From assembly GCA_003478355.1 (NCBI GenBank), contig QUFC01000022.1, positions 1 through 59,672 on the forward strand: a DNA stretch of 59,672 bases. Reading direction: 5' to 3'. Origin of the DNA: Lachnospiraceae bacterium AM48-27BH (GTDB taxonomy: Bacteria; Bacillota; Clostridia; Lachnospirales; Lachnospiraceae). The position numbers were made by a program, and so were the translations under genes. Position 1 is the first letter of the stretch, and the number at the start of each line of letters is the position of its first letter. The notes under the pieces are model-generated. The model did no database searches. It was not told the origin of the DNA and saw nothing but the letters and a program-made list of their open reading frames with translations. Below, one piece after another: positions 9,493 through 19,224 of this stretch.

Positions 9493-10443
9493 ATGGCACA
9501 GAATGATGAGAAGAGAGAAAAAATTTTAGAGATCAAGGATCTGTGCATGGAATTCCAGGATGGCAAACAGACCGTAAAGGCAGTGAACCATGTATCTTTT
9601 GATGTCTACAAAGGTGAAAACTTCGGCCTGGTAGGTGAGAGCGGTTGTGGTAAGACAACCTTAGGAAGAACCCTGATCCGTCTTTATGATCCAACTTCTG
9701 GTGAGATTTTATTTAATGGTAAGAACATTTCCGGAAAATTAAACCGTGCAGACAGGGATTATGTAACAAGAAACTTAGCGATGATTTTTCAGGATCCGAT
9801 TTCTTCGTTAAATCCCAGAATGACCGTTCAGGAGATCATCGAAGAGGGATTGAAGACAAGAGGAGAAAAGGATAAAGAGGTACTCCGCAAGGCAGTATCC
9901 GATATCTTAAAGAAAGTGGGACTTCTTCCGGAGCACGGCACCCGTTATCCACACGAGTTCTCCGGCGGTCAGAGACAGCGTATCGGAATCGCCAGATCTC
10001 TGGTAGTAAAACCATCCTTTATTATTGCTGATGAGCCGGTATCCGCTCTGGACGTATCCATTCAGGCCCAGGTTATCAACCTGTTAATGGATATTAAGAA
10101 AGAGATGGATCTGACCATCTTATTCATTGCCCATAACCTGGCGGTTGTAAAGTATTTTTCTGACCGTATCGGAGTTATGTATTTCGGAAATATGGTAGAG
10201 TTAGCAGATGCAGATGAATTGTATGATCATCCGGTTCATCCATATACGAAGGCACTGCTTTCTGCAATTCCACAGCCAGATCCATTAAGCGAAAAGAGTA
10301 AAGAGAGACTGTACTACGATCCATCGATCCATGATTATTCTGTAGAACAGCCAAGATTCCAGGAGATCCGTCCAGGACATTTTGTTTACGCATCGGATTC
10401 TGAGATGGAGAAATACCGCAAAGAACTGGAAGAGCAGGGTTGA
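9493..10443 (+). CDS. oppF: Oligopeptide ABC transporter ATPase OppF
   Basis: A 316-residue ATPase with Walker A GESGCGKT, signature SGGQRQR, Walker B FIIADEP and the C-terminal extension typical of OppF/DppF. It is the partner of OppD in powering peptide import. It begins one base after the restored oppD stop, with an AGAGGGAGGAAG ribosome site inside the oppD 3' end. It is intact. Confidence 0.95.
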   Translation: MAQNDEKREKILEIKDLCMEFQDGKQTVKAVNHVSFDVYKGENFGLVGESGCGKTTLGRTLIRLYDPTSGEILFNGKNISGKLNRADRDYVTRNLAMIFQDPISSLNPRMTVQEIIEEGLKTRGEKDKEVLRKAVSDILKKVGLLPEHGTRYPHEFSGGQRQRIGIARSLVVKPSFIIADEPVSALDVSIQAQVINLLMDIKKEMDLTILFIAHNLAVVKYFSDRIGVMYFGNMVELADADELYDHPVHPYTKALLSAIPQPDPLSEKSKERLYYDPSIHDYSVEQPRFQEIRPGHFVYASDSEMEKYRKELEEQG

Positions 10444-10481
10444 TCGCTTTCCATATAGAAAAAAGGACAGAGGACATGGAG

Positions 10482-11821
10482 ATGAACGGAAACAGTAGAG
10501 AAGCAGTATTTCAGGAGATCATCAGTCTGGCAGATGCCATGCTGACCGTCTGACGGCAAGACGCCGTGATTTTCATAAATATGCAGAGACCGGATGGTTC
10601 GAGATGCGGACCTCCTCTCTGATTGCAAGAAGACTGACCGAGCTTGGTTATGAGGTGCTGACTGGAGACCAGGTGTGCAAGAAAGATTCCCGTATGGGAG
10701 TTCCTTCTGATGCAGAGCTGGAGAAACAGTATGAACGTGCGGTGAGCCAGGGCGCTGATCCGGAGTTTGTGGAGCGAACCCGTGGCGGTATGACTGGCGT
10801 TATCGGTATCCTCCACTGTGGAGAAGGTCCGATCGTGGGCATGCGGTTTGATATTGATGCTCTGGGTGTGTTTGAAAGCGAATCCATGGAACATCGTCCG
10901 GCAAGAGAAGGATTTGCTTCTGTAAACCGTGGATTTATGCATGCCTGTGGTCATGATGGACATGCCACCATTGGTCTTGGTGTAGCGGAGGTTCTGATGC
11001 AGATCAAAGACCAGCTTCATGGTACTGTAAAGTTGATTTTCCAGCCTGCAGAAGAAGGGGTGCGTGGTGCAAAAGCTATCGTAGATGCTGGTCATTTAGA
11101 CGATGTCCAGTACCTGATCGGTTCCCATGTAACGGACAATAAAGAATTTACGAATGGCGAAGTGGTAGTGCCGGGGTGTCATGGCTGTCTGGCAACCACC
11201 AAATATGATGTGTTGTTTAAAGGACAGGCTGCTCATGCAGGCGGCTCCCCGGAAAAGGGCAAGAATGTTCTGTTAGCAGCATCTACTGCAATTTTGAATT
11301 TGTACGCAATTCCACGTCATAGCGGTGGTGCATCCCGGATTAATGTGGGAACCATCCACGGCGGAAGCGGACGTAACGTGATCGCGGATGAAGCGCTTAT
11401 GGAGATCGAAGTTCGTGGTGAGACCACAGAGATCAACGAATACATGAGCGAATACGCCCGTAACGTATTAAATGGGGCAGCGGCGATGCATGGGGTATCC
11501 TGTGACATCAAGGTTATGGGAGCAGCGAATTCCATGACCAGCAGTCCGGAGATGATGGCCCGTATCCGTAGAGTGACAGAAGAGGATCTGCATATGAAGG
11601 TTTCCAGGGAAGACAGTCTTCATTCTGGCGGAAGCGAAGATGTATCCTATATGGTAAACCGTGTGCAGGAACATGGCGGTGAGGCATCCTTTATGAGACT
11701 TCTAACACCGGAAGCTGGTCCTGGACATAGCCGTATCTTTGATATTGGAGAAGAGGCATTACCGACAGGTGTGAAGATCTTCTGCGGTACGGTATACGAT
11801 ATTATGGGAACAGAGCGATAA
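10482..11821 (+). pseudogene. M20-family amidohydrolase / peptidase, frameshifted near the N-terminus
   Basis: The main open frame (from 10604) encodes a zinc amidohydrolase with M-H-A-C-G-H-D-G-H, the P-A-E-E-G glutamate motif and a dimerisation lid, as in aminoacylase, AbgA/B and amidohydrolase proteins. It lacks the first forty or so residues. These are found just upstream in another frame from ATG 10482 (preceded by AGAGG): one missing base near 10548 separates MNGNSREAVFQEIIS from LTARRRDFHKYAETGW. With one base added the gene encodes 446 residues. It lies 38 bp after oppF and probably hydrolyses imported peptides or acyl-amino acids in the cytoplasm. Confidence 0.85.
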
Positions 11822-11892
11822 GTACACGATGGGCATAAAAATGCAGAGACATTGTGCAGTATTTATTATGAAATCAAGCAGGGAGAAGTAAG

Positions 11893-13199
11893 ATGAGTGA
11901 GAAAGTATTAAGAGTTGTTGCAACTGGCGATATGTTTATTACCAGAAGAATTGCAGAAGATGGATATGAGGGATTTGAAGAACTGAGTGACTGTATCAAA
12001 GAGCATGATGTTAAGTTCAGCAACCTGGAGATGACATTCCACAACCAGGAAGGATATCCTGCAGCAGTCAGTGGCGGTACCTGGGCAATGATGGAGCCAG
12101 AGGCATTAGACGATGTAAAACGTTTTGGATTCAACCTGTATAATACAGCCAACAACCATTCTGGTGACTATGGCCAGGAGGGCGTTCTGGCAACCATCCG
12201 TCATTTAAAAGAACGTGATATGGTATTCTCCGGAACCGGACGTAATCTGGCAGAGGCTTCTAAAGCCTGCTATCTGGAGACCAGAAAGGCAAGGGTTGCA
12301 CTGATCAGCGTTTCCTCTTCCTTCCATGAGGCAGCAAGAGCAGGAGGACAGTCCCACGAGTTAGTAGGTCGTCCGGGCTTAAATCCACTGCGTTTCCAGA
12401 CCCGTTACCATGTAGACCAGGCACATTATGAGATGGCTCAGGAACTGGTAAAGGTTACGAAAGTGAATGCAATGAAAGAGTTCTCCATAAAAAATGGTTA
12501 TAGTAACCCATTTGAGGAGGGAACCCTTCCTTTCGGCAGCGCTGGAACATTCTGTTAGATGATAAGAACTGGATCGAGAGTGTTCCGAATGCAGAAGACA
12601 TGAAGCGTATCACTGATGAAATCAAAGAGGCCAGAAAACAGGCAGATGTGGTATTTGTCAGCTTCCACGGACATGAATGTGATGAAGAAGATACCACCGT
12701 TCCAGCAAGATTTTTAGAGACTTTTTCCAGAGCATGTATTGATGCAGGCGCTCATGCAGTATTAGGACATGGCCCTCACGAGTTAAGAGGTATCGAGATA
12801 TACAACGGTGGCGTGATCTTCTACAGCTTGGGAAATTTCCTGTTTGAGACCGAGACTGTCAGCCTTCAGCCATATGACGCTTATATCAACCGTAAAATGC
12901 CATTAGATACTAAGGTAGGCAGTTACATGGATAACCGCAGTAAAAACGGAACGGTAGGTTATGGCGTTCTGGAGAACATCTGGAGAGCTGTGATGGGCGC
13001 TTTGACCATGGAAGATGGCAAGATCACCCAGGTTCAGTTATATCCGATCACGCTTGGTCTTCATGACAAGAGACCACATAAAGGTCTTCCAAGAATGAGT
13101 CATGATGAGAAAACTCTGGAGTATTTACAGGAGTTAAGCAATCCATATGGCACCAAGATCCGTATTGAGAACGGTGTGGGATATATTGATTTAAAGTAA
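11893..13199 (+). pseudogene. CapA / PgsA-like metallophosphatase, frameshifted in the middle
   Basis: Two open pieces (11893-12558 and 12600-13199) together form one CapA-fold protein. Seen motifs are ATGDMFITRR and NLEMTF at the start, NTANNHSGDYG, and in the second piece SFHGHE, GHGPHELRG and FYSLGNFLF. One A missing near 12546 turns GGAAACATT into GGAACATT and causes the break; adding it gives 435 residues. CapA proteins act in poly-gamma-glutamate capsule handling, but many homologues sit in peptide or amidohydrolase operons with unknown roles. No signal peptide is visible, which argues against a classical PgsA function. Spacing to the M20 gene is 71 bp. Confidence 0.85.
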
Positions 13200-13246
13200 A
13201 TACTGAATAGTTACGATTTAAAGTAATTGATCACTAGGTGGTTTGT

Positions 13247-13291
13247 AAAAGAAAGTCAGGATTCTGGTTAAGATGCTGGCTTTCTTTTTTT
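13247..13291 (+). terminator. Rho-independent terminator after the opp/capA block
   Basis: AGAAAG-CAG-AT on the left pairs with AT-CTG-CTTTCT on the right, followed directly by a T-tract. It marks the end of the operon that begins at the serine hydrolase gene. Confidence 0.75.
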
Positions 13292-13378
13292 AAATACTTA
13301 TGATATACTTAGAGTCAATAGTGAGTATGAAAAAGGTTATTGGATTGTAACAAAACAGAGATGAGAGGAGCAAAAAAC

Positions 13379-13687
13379 ATGAAAATAATCCAGAAATGTA
13401 AGAAAATGCTGCTGATGGTCATCATGTGTCTGGTATTATCTGCAGGTACTGTTCCAACTATGAATGCATATGCAGAGACAGTACAGACAGAAACAGTACA
13501 GACAGATGCGCAGAATAGCGCACAGACGGCAGAAACTACCGATGCGGCCAAAGAGGACGAGGAGACTTTCTTCTTTCTGATGATGGGCGGTGGACTGCTG
13601 ATCATTATTTTTGCAGTAGTAGCGGCTATGTCAACCGTGTCTTCTTCCATTGCAGTTGCAGCTAATATGGATGTGGATGGAGAATAA
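13379..13687 (+). CDS. Small secreted or membrane-anchored protein of unknown function
   Basis: A 102-residue protein with a strong signal peptide (about residues 1-31, ending N-A-Y-A), a Gln/Thr/Ala-rich acidic spacer carrying a repeated ETVQT motif, and a hydrophobic helix at about 68-85, followed by an Ala/Ser-rich tail. The start at 13379 follows GAGAGGAG. It lies 23 bp before the M42 peptidase gene and may be co-transcribed. I do not recognise the family. Confidence 0.7.
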   Translation: MKIIQKCKKMLLMVIMCLVLSAGTVPTMNAYAETVQTETVQTDAQNSAQTAETTDAAKEDEETFFFLMMGGGLLIIIFAVVAAMSTVSSSIAVAANMDVDGE

Positions 13688-13710
13688 GAAAATATTGGAG
13701 AGAAAACACA

Positions 13711-14802
13711 ATGGATATCAAAATGTTTGGCCAGATTACCAATGCGTTTGGCCCAAGTGGTTTTGAGGAGGAAGCAGTCCGCACCGTAGCGGGTTATTGC
13801 CAGAAATTTGAACTGGAAAATGATTCCATGAACAATCTTTACGCCAGAATGCCAGGTGCAAAGGAAGGAAAACCGGTGGTGCAGTTAGACGCTCATCTGG
13901 ATGAGTGTGGATTTATGGTGCAGAGCATCCGGGAAAATGGAAGCCTTGGGATTTTGATGCTGGGAGGTATGGTGATCACTAATCTGCCAGCCCATACCGT
14001 CTGGATCCGTACCAGAAGCGGAAAACTGGTAAAAGGTATCATCACTTCCAAGCCCATCCATTTCATGAATGAAAGTGAGCGGGCAAACCAGTCCTTAAGC
14101 ATTGAGTCCCTCAGTGTGGACATCGGGGCAGTCAGCCGGGAAGAAGTAACGGATGTGTTTGGCGTATCCATTGGCGATCCTATGGTTCCGGATGTGACGT
14201 TTTCCTATGATGAGGAGCACGATCTCTGTTTTGGAAAAGCATTTGATAACCGGGCCGGCTGTGCATGTATCATTGATACCATGAACCAGTTGTATGAGGA
14301 TCGGGAACGTCTGGCTGTTAATGTGGTTGGTGCGTTCGCAGCCCAGGAAGAGGTTGGTATGCGTGGAGCTACCGTAACGTCCCAGGTAGTAAAACCAGAT
14401 CTGGCTATTGTATTTGAGGGATCTCCGTCTGATGATTTTTATTTCAGCACTGCAGAGACCCAGGGACGGATGAGGGGAGGCGTCCAGATCCGTCTCATGG
14501 ACAAGAGCTATATTTCTAATCCGCTGTTTATCCAGTATGCGGAAGAGGTAGCGAAAAAATATGGCATCCGCTATCAGGAGACGGTCCGCCGGGGCGGCAG
14601 TACCAACGCAGGTAAGATCAGTCTGACAGGCAAGGCCGTTCCGGTACTGGTTCTCGGTGTGCCGAGCCGATATGTCCACACCCATTATAATTTCTGTGCA
14701 GGCGCGGATCTGGAGGCAGCAGCAGATCTGGCGGCAGAAGTGATCCGGGGACTGGATATCGAGCGGATTCAGCATATCTGCAGACAGGACTTGTTGAAAT
14801 AA
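13711..14802 (+). CDS. M42-family metallo-aminopeptidase
   Basis: A 363-residue cytoplasmic peptidase of the glutamyl-aminopeptidase / tetrahedral aminopeptidase family. The two-metal ligand set is visible: A-H-L-D-E near residue 67, F-D-N-R-A-G near 182, Q-E-E-V-G-M-R-G with the catalytic Glu pair near 213, and H-T-H-Y near 328. Length is normal. These enzymes trim N-terminal residues from peptides and fit with the peptide-import operon nearby. The GGAGAG ribosome site is followed by the ATG at 13711. It converges on feoA. Confidence 0.93.
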   Translation: MDIKMFGQITNAFGPSGFEEEAVRTVAGYCQKFELENDSMNNLYARMPGAKEGKPVVQLDAHLDECGFMVQSIRENGSLGILMLGGMVITNLPAHTVWIRTRSGKLVKGIITSKPIHFMNESERANQSLSIESLSVDIGAVSREEVTDVFGVSIGDPMVPDVTFSYDEEHDLCFGKAFDNRAGCACIIDTMNQLYEDRERLAVNVVGAFAAQEEVGMRGATVTSQVVKPDLAIVFEGSPSDDFYFSTAETQGRMRGGVQIRLMDKSYISNPLFIQYAEEVAKKYGIRYQETVRRGGSTNAGKISLTGKAVPVLVLGVPSRYVHTHYNFCAGADLEAAADLAAEVIRGLDIERIQHICRQDLLK

Positions 14803-14804
14803 GG

Positions 14805-15041
14805 CTACCGTATTCCCATCGAGACAAAAATCTCACGGCAGGTCTGTGCCGGGAGACCGATGAGAGAACCGTTGACCCGGAAGGCACGTACACCGCCGGG
14901 AACCTTACTTAGGATACAGGTGACGGGACGGCCTGGGATCAGACCGTAGGAGCGGAGCCGAGAGAGCGTAGCTGGGGGACTGGCGATCCAGACGATGGTG
15001 CCGGTTTGATCATTTTTAAGACTGTGAATGGGAAGAACCAT
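14805..15041 (-). CDS. feoA: FeoA-like ferrous iron transport accessory protein (orphan)
   Basis: A 78-residue SH3-like protein with the FeoA pattern LRSYGLIPGRPVTCI and VNGSLIGLPAQTCREIFV. FeoA normally helps the FeoB iron channel. No feoB is adjacent, and the ribosome site before the ATG is weak, so expression is uncertain. The gene converges with the M42 gene with a 2-bp gap and is divergent from the sfsA relic; the area looks like a patch of decayed or moved genes. Confidence 0.8.
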   Translation of the reverse strand: MVLPIHSLKNDQTGTIVWIASPPATLSRLRSYGLIPGRPVTCILSKVPGGVRAFRVNGSLIGLPAQTCREIFVSMGIR

Positions 15042-15052
15042 GATAGTGATCC

Positions 15053-15232
15053 ATGTTTGCCATTATGGTTATTGTATGCAAAAAGAAGAAAAATAGTGAG
15101 AAAACACATCCGGCCTTTGCAGAGGCTCTGAGAGAGGCTGCAAAGGCCGGAATTTATGTTCTGGCTTATGACTGCATGGTCTGGGAAGACCATGTTCAGA
15201 TGGACCAGAGAATTTCAGTTGTGTTGAATTAA
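15053..15232 (+). pseudogene. 3' relic of sfsA (sugar fermentation stimulation protein)
   Basis: An ORF of 59 codons whose last 45 or so residues match the C-terminus of SfsA: T-H-P-A-F-A-E-A-L-R-E-A-A-K-A-G, then VLAYDC, then a V-V-L-N end. The first dozen codons (MFAIMVIVC and a Lys run) are unlike SfsA, and the remaining roughly 180 residues of the gene are absent, replaced upstream by feoA on the other strand. It is a truncated remnant, probably left by a rearrangement. Confidence 0.75.
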
Positions 15233-15249
15233 GAGTTTCAGACGTATAT

Positions 15250-15986
15250 CTATTTGGTCACTTTGTAAAGAAGTCTGCCGTCAGTAGCAAATCTGCAGCG
15301 TCCGCCGTCTAAGTCATAGTAACCAGTAACCATTTTACCATCTTTATCACAGTAATAAGCGTGATCATTCCAGGTAACCCAGCCAGTCTGACGGTAACCT
15401 TCTTCATTGAAGAAGTACCAGCTGCAATCGATGTAATCCCAGGTATCGGTAGCGTAGCAGCCATCTGCGTGAATGTACTGCCACTGAGTGCTGCCATTAT
15501 CATCAAGGGAAGATACCCACATGCCAGTGGAAACACCAGGGGTTTTGTCATCTAATGGTGCGATGGAAGCACGATGGCCATCGGCATGGATATGGGTTGG
15601 CTGACCCGGACGGGATAAGTAGGTGTTGGAGGTTGTGGTCCACTCAGAAGTCTGATCCTGGATCACAGGGCGGACCTGGAAGGTATAATCTCCCTCATCT
15701 GCCAGGGCTTCGATAAAATCAAACTCAGAAGCGATGGTAGTTTCTGTCTGAACCAGATTACCGTTGCGGAAAAGCTGAATCTCGAAATGATCACATTTAC
15801 CGGTGTAATTCCAGGAAGCAACGGAATCGTTCCACCATGCATCAGAGATCACTGCAGGTTCAGAAGAAACGCTGGAATCCAGACATCTTCCAACATCACC
15901 GGGCATTGCAAAAGCCAGAGAAGCAGAAGAAACAGTCATGGCAGCAGCTAGGGCCAGAGTCAGTATCTTTTTGAATGACGCATCAT
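15250..15986 (-). CDS. Secreted cell-wall-binding protein, signal peptide frameshifted
   Basis: The protein has a signal peptide (KKILTLALAAAMTVSSASLAFA), a fibronectin-III-like middle part and choline-binding-like repeats at the C-terminus (GWVTWNDHAYYCDKDGKMVTGYYDLDGG), so it should attach to the cell wall. The open frame runs upstream to 16074 without a sensible start. The proper start is ATGATG at 15981-15986 on the minus strand, preceded by GAAAGAGG, but it is out of frame by one base: an A5 run (T5 at 15968-15972 on the plus strand) would need to be A6. The restored protein begins MMRHSKKIL and has 245 residues. It shares its wall-binding modules with the L,D-transpeptidase at 31336-32772. 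Confidence 0.82.
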
Positions 15987-16094
15987 AACATACCTCTTTC
16001 TGAAATCCTGAAAATAAGGGTTTCGTTACATATTTTAATAGCTTTATCATAGACATTTTGTCGAAAAATGTCAATAAAACGTTGCTGTTTGTGC

Positions 16095-16227
16095 GTTACT
16101 GTACACGGGTAGGCATTTTCTGAACTGAAAATGCCGTATGATACAGTGGTGGTAACAGATTTTGCCGATTTGGAATGCGAAGCATCGGCAAAATCCGTTG
16201 CTGTTTGCGCAACGCGTGAACAGTAAC
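16095..16227. repeat. Intergenic repeat B, copy 1 (133 bp, terminal inverted repeats)
   Basis: It starts GTTACTGT and ends ACAGTAAC, a perfect 8-bp terminal inverted repeat. Inside are GGCATTTTC/GAAAATGCC and a 12-bp stem GATTTTGCCGAT/ATCGGCAAAATC. Copy 2 at 40600-40732 has the same length and differs at only a couple of positions. No ORF is inside. It resembles a non-autonomous mobile element or a structured RNA-type repeat. Confidence 0.88.
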
Positions 16228-16241
16228 AATGAAACCTTTTG

Positions 16242-16270
16242 TTGCGTTGCCTGACAAAATATGCTACAAT
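16242..16270 (+). promoter_or_regulatory. Predicted sigma-A promoter of thrC
   Basis: TTGCGT at 16242-16247 and TACAAT at 16265-16270 are separated by 17 bp, with a TG two bases before the -10 (extended -10). The implied leader of about 140 nt holds a small hairpin (16294-16312) and a degenerate copy of repeat C near 16339-16373. Confidence 0.7.
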
Positions 16271-16418
16271 GCTCACAACATAGTTTTGCAGATTACATTG
16301 TTAAAGACAACGTAGAAAGGATGTAACTGTTCAGCAGGAGTGCGCATTTGCTGCGCTGACCGTAAGAGAGCATGGAACTGTGAAGAAACCGAACAGCTAC
16401 AGAGAAAGGACTTTTGCT

Positions 16419-17906
16419 ATGAGAATATCTTATCAGAGTACCCGTGGAGGTGAGCAGGGAGTAACTGCTTCCCAGGCAATTTTAAAAGGACTGGCCTGTG
16501 ACGGTGGTTTGTTCATGCCGACAGAGCTTCCGAAGTTAGATCTGACGATGAAAGAACTGGCTGGCAAGACCTATCAGGAGACAGCTTATGAGGTTATGAA
16601 GCTGTTTCTCACAGATTTTACCGAAGAGGAGTTAAAATACTGTATTGAGAAAGCATATGATAGCAAATTCGATACAGAGACCATTGCGCCGCTGGTAAAG
16701 GCTGATGGCGCATATTATCTGGAACTGTTCCACGGAAGTACCATTGCTTTTAAGGATATGGCATTGTCCATCCTTCCTTACTTTATGACAACTGCAGCGA
16801 AGAAGAATCATGCAGATAAGGAGATCGTGATCCTGACAGCAACATCCGGAGATACCGGTAAGGCAGCTATGGCAGGATTTGCAGATGTTCCGGGGACCAG
16901 GATCATCGTGTTCTATCCGAAAGACGGAGTAAGCCGTGTCCAGGAGCTGCAGATGGTGACCCAGAAGGGAGATAATACCTCTGTTGTGGCTATCCATGGC
17001 AACTTTGATGATGCTCAGACAGGCGTAAAGAGGATCTTTGCCGATAAGGAATTTGGCGCTGAATTAGCAGATCATGGATTTCAGTTCTCATCTGCCAATT
17101 CCATTAACATTGGACGTCTGGTTCCACAGGTAGTGTATTATGTATACGCGTATGCAAGTCTGTTAGCGAATGAGGAGATCAAAGACGGTGAAGAGATCAA
17201 TGTGACGGTTCCGACCGGTAACTTTGGCAATATTTTAGCGGCTTATTTTGCAAAACAGTTAGGTGTGCCGATCAAGAAGCTGATCTGTGCATCCAATGAC
17301 AATAAGGTTTTATACGATTTCTTCCAGACGGGAACCTATGACCGCCAGAGAGATTTTATTCTGACGACCTCTCCGTCCATGGATATTCTGATTTCCAGTA
17401 ATTTAGAGCGTCTGCTCTATTTAAGTACCGGATGTGATGCAGAGCAGACAGCAAAACTGATGAATCAGCTGGGCACAGAGGGTCATTATACGGTAACACC
17501 GGAGATGAAGGCGAAGATGGCTGATTTCTGTGGCGGCTTTGCTACAGAGGCTGAGGATGCAGCTGCGATCAGGGAACTGTATGATGAGACAGGCTATGTG
17601 ATCGATACACATACTGGTGTTGCGTCCGCGGTTTACCAGCAGTATAAGAAAAATACCGGTGATGAGACGAAAACGGTGATCGCATCTACCGCCAGTCCGT
17701 ACAAGTTCTCCCGAAGTGTGATGGAAGCCATCAGTGATGAAAAATTGCCAGAGGATGAATTTGCAGTGATCGATGAATTGTGCCGTGTATCCGGTGTGGA
17801 GATCCCGAAGGCGGTTGAAGAGATCCGAAATGCCCAGATCCGTCATAAGCTGGAGTGCGATGTACAGGATATGAAGAAAACCGTCGCAAAAATTCTTGGA
17901 ATCTAA
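16419..17906 (+). CDS. thrC: Threonine synthase
   Basis: A 495-residue PLP enzyme that turns O-phosphohomoserine into threonine. The N-terminal SYQSTRG segment and the pyridoxal lysine in HGSTIAFKD (Lys112) are present, as are the ATSGDTGKAA phosphate-binding loop and PTGNFGNILA. The start at 16419 follows AGAAAGGA; an upstream in-frame GTG at 16380 would add 13 residues without a ribosome site. It is a stand-alone gene with its own promoter; no other threonine genes are near. Intact. Confidence 0.96.
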   Translation: MRISYQSTRGGEQGVTASQAILKGLACDGGLFMPTELPKLDLTMKELAGKTYQETAYEVMKLFLTDFTEEELKYCIEKAYDSKFDTETIAPLVKADGAYYLELFHGSTIAFKDMALSILPYFMTTAAKKNHADKEIVILTATSGDTGKAAMAGFADVPGTRIIVFYPKDGVSRVQELQMVTQKGDNTSVVAIHGNFDDAQTGVKRIFADKEFGAELADHGFQFSSANSINIGRLVPQVVYYVYAYASLLANEEIKDGEEINVTVPTGNFGNILAAYFAKQLGVPIKKLICASNDNKVLYDFFQTGTYDRQRDFILTTSPSMDILISSNLERLLYLSTGCDAEQTAKLMNQLGTEGHYTVTPEMKAKMADFCGGFATEAEDAAAIRELYDETGYVIDTHTGVASAVYQQYKKNTGDETKTVIASTASPYKFSRSVMEAISDEKLPEDEFAVIDELCRVSGVEIPKAVEEIRNAQIRHKLECDVQDMKKTVAKILGI

Positions 17907-17917
17907 GGTTTTTTCGT

Positions 17918-17945
17918 TTGCAAAACCGGAAAATTCGTGTATACT
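17918..17945 (+). promoter_or_regulatory. Predicted promoter of fba
   Basis: TTGCAA (17918-17923) and TATACT (17940-17945) with a 16-bp spacer. It begins only 11 bp after the thrC stop. The leader of about 140 nt contains the hairpin CATCT-TCG-AGATG near 17967 and a GGCC/GGCC pairing. Confidence 0.6.
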
Positions 17946-18089
17946 TAAAGGCGTGAGCGAGACGGTCATCTTCGAGATGGCATGATCCATATGCAGCTGT
18001 TTGGCAGGCCGTGACATCGTTGTGAGAAGCTAATGGCCGGAAGATGCTGAAGTGTTGCATAAACATATAGAAATCGGAGGGATTATAAT

Positions 18090-18956
18090 ATGTTAGTACC
18101 AGCAAAAGAAATGCTTGATAAAGCAAGAGCAGGCAAGTATGCCGTAGGTCATTTCAATATTAATAACTTAGAGTGGACCAAAGCGATCCTGCAGACTGCA
18201 CAGGAGTTAAAATCCCCAGTGATACTGGGTGTATCCGAGGGCGCAGGCAAATATATGACCGGTTACAAGACGATTGTAGGCATGGTAAACGGTATGCTGG
18301 AAGAGTTAAACATCACAGTACCAGTTGCTCTGCATCTGGATCACGGCAGCTATGAGGGATGCTTAAAGTGCATCGAGGCAGGATTCTCTTCTGTTATGTT
18401 TGATGGCTCTCATTATCCAATCGCTGAGAATGTAGAGAAAACTTCTGAATTAGTAAAGATCTGTCACGAGAAAGGCATGTCCATCGAGGCAGAGGTTGGC
18501 GCTATTGGCGGAGAGGAAGACGGCGTTGTTGGTATGGGCGAGTGCGCAGATCCGAACGAGTGTAAGGCGATCGCTGATCTGGGTGTTGATTTCCTGGCAG
18601 CAGGTATCGGTAACATCCATGGCAAATATCCGGCTAACTGGCCAGGTTTAAGCTTTGAGACTCTGGCAGCTGTTAAAGAGAAGGTTGGAGAGCTTCCTTT
18701 AGTTCTTCATGGTGGTACAGGCATTCCGGCTGATCAGATCAAGAAAGCCATCTCTTTAGGCGTTTCCAAGATCAATGTAAATACTGAGTGCCAGATCGCA
18801 TTTGCGGAAGCTACACGTAAGTATATCGAAGAAGGCAAGGATCTACAGGGCAAGGGATTTGACCCAAGAAAGCTTCTTGCACCAGGTACTGAGGCGATCA
18901 AAGCAACCGTAAAAGAGAAGATGGAACTGTTCGGTTCTGTAGGAAAAGCAGAATAA
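18090..18956 (+). CDS. fba: Class II fructose-1,6-bisphosphate aldolase
   Basis: A 288-residue zinc aldolase of glycolysis and gluconeogenesis. The catalytic Asp84 and the zinc ligands His85 (H-L-D-H-G), His177 (I-H-G-K-Y) and His207 (L-H-G-G-T-G) are all visible. Length is normal for the short class II type found in Firmicutes. GGAGGG precedes the ATG. It is a single-gene unit with its own promoter and a terminator at 19011. Confidence 0.96.
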   Translation: MLVPAKEMLDKARAGKYAVGHFNINNLEWTKAILQTAQELKSPVILGVSEGAGKYMTGYKTIVGMVNGMLEELNITVPVALHLDHGSYEGCLKCIEAGFSSVMFDGSHYPIAENVEKTSELVKICHEKGMSIEAEVGAIGGEEDGVVGMGECADPNECKAIADLGVDFLAAGIGNIHGKYPANWPGLSFETLAAVKEKVGELPLVLHGGTGIPADQIKKAISLGVSKINVNTECQIAFAEATRKYIEEGKDLQGKGFDPRKLLAPGTEAIKATVKEKMELFGSVGKAE

Positions 18957-19010
18957 AATAAAAAAAGTACTTGATTTTTCCAGACAAAAGGTTTATCTTA
19001 TTAAAGAACA

Positions 19011-19046
19011 AAGGCGTTCTCCTATCATAAGGAGAATGCCTTTTCT
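19011..19046 (+). terminator. Terminator of fba
   Basis: AAGGCGTTCTCC pairs with GGAGAATGCCTT around a 7-nt loop (one G-T pair), followed by TTCTGTT. It is about 55 bp after the fba stop. Confidence 0.8.
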
Positions 19047-19087
19047 GTTATAAGGAATACTAACTTTATTTTCTTAAGCAAATCCCT

Positions 19088-19093
19088 TATAAT
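19088..19093 (+). promoter_or_regulatory. Predicted -10 element upstream of glnN
   Basis: A perfect TATAAT sits 132 bp before the glnN start. The -35 region at the expected distance (TTTATT) is weak, so the promoter may need an activator. No known riboswitch fold is recognised in the leader. Confidence 0.45.
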
Positions 19094-19224
19094 AGAGAGT
19101 GCGGTCGCAGACCTGAGGTTAATATTATGAAAAATTGTAACGGTAAAAGCAAGAAATGGTTACGAAAACCGTAGCTGTGCAATGCTGGTCAGTTATGAAA
19201 TCTAGGATGAGAGGATGGAAGGAT

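Noticed and set aside
11893..13199. Poly-gamma-glutamate capsule locus
   Set aside because: Only a CapA-like protein is present; no CapB/CapC ligase genes, and the protein lacks the usual membrane anchor.
14095..14775. 226-residue minus-strand ORF inside the M42 gene
   Set aside because: Antisense to a clear peptidase and shows no family features.
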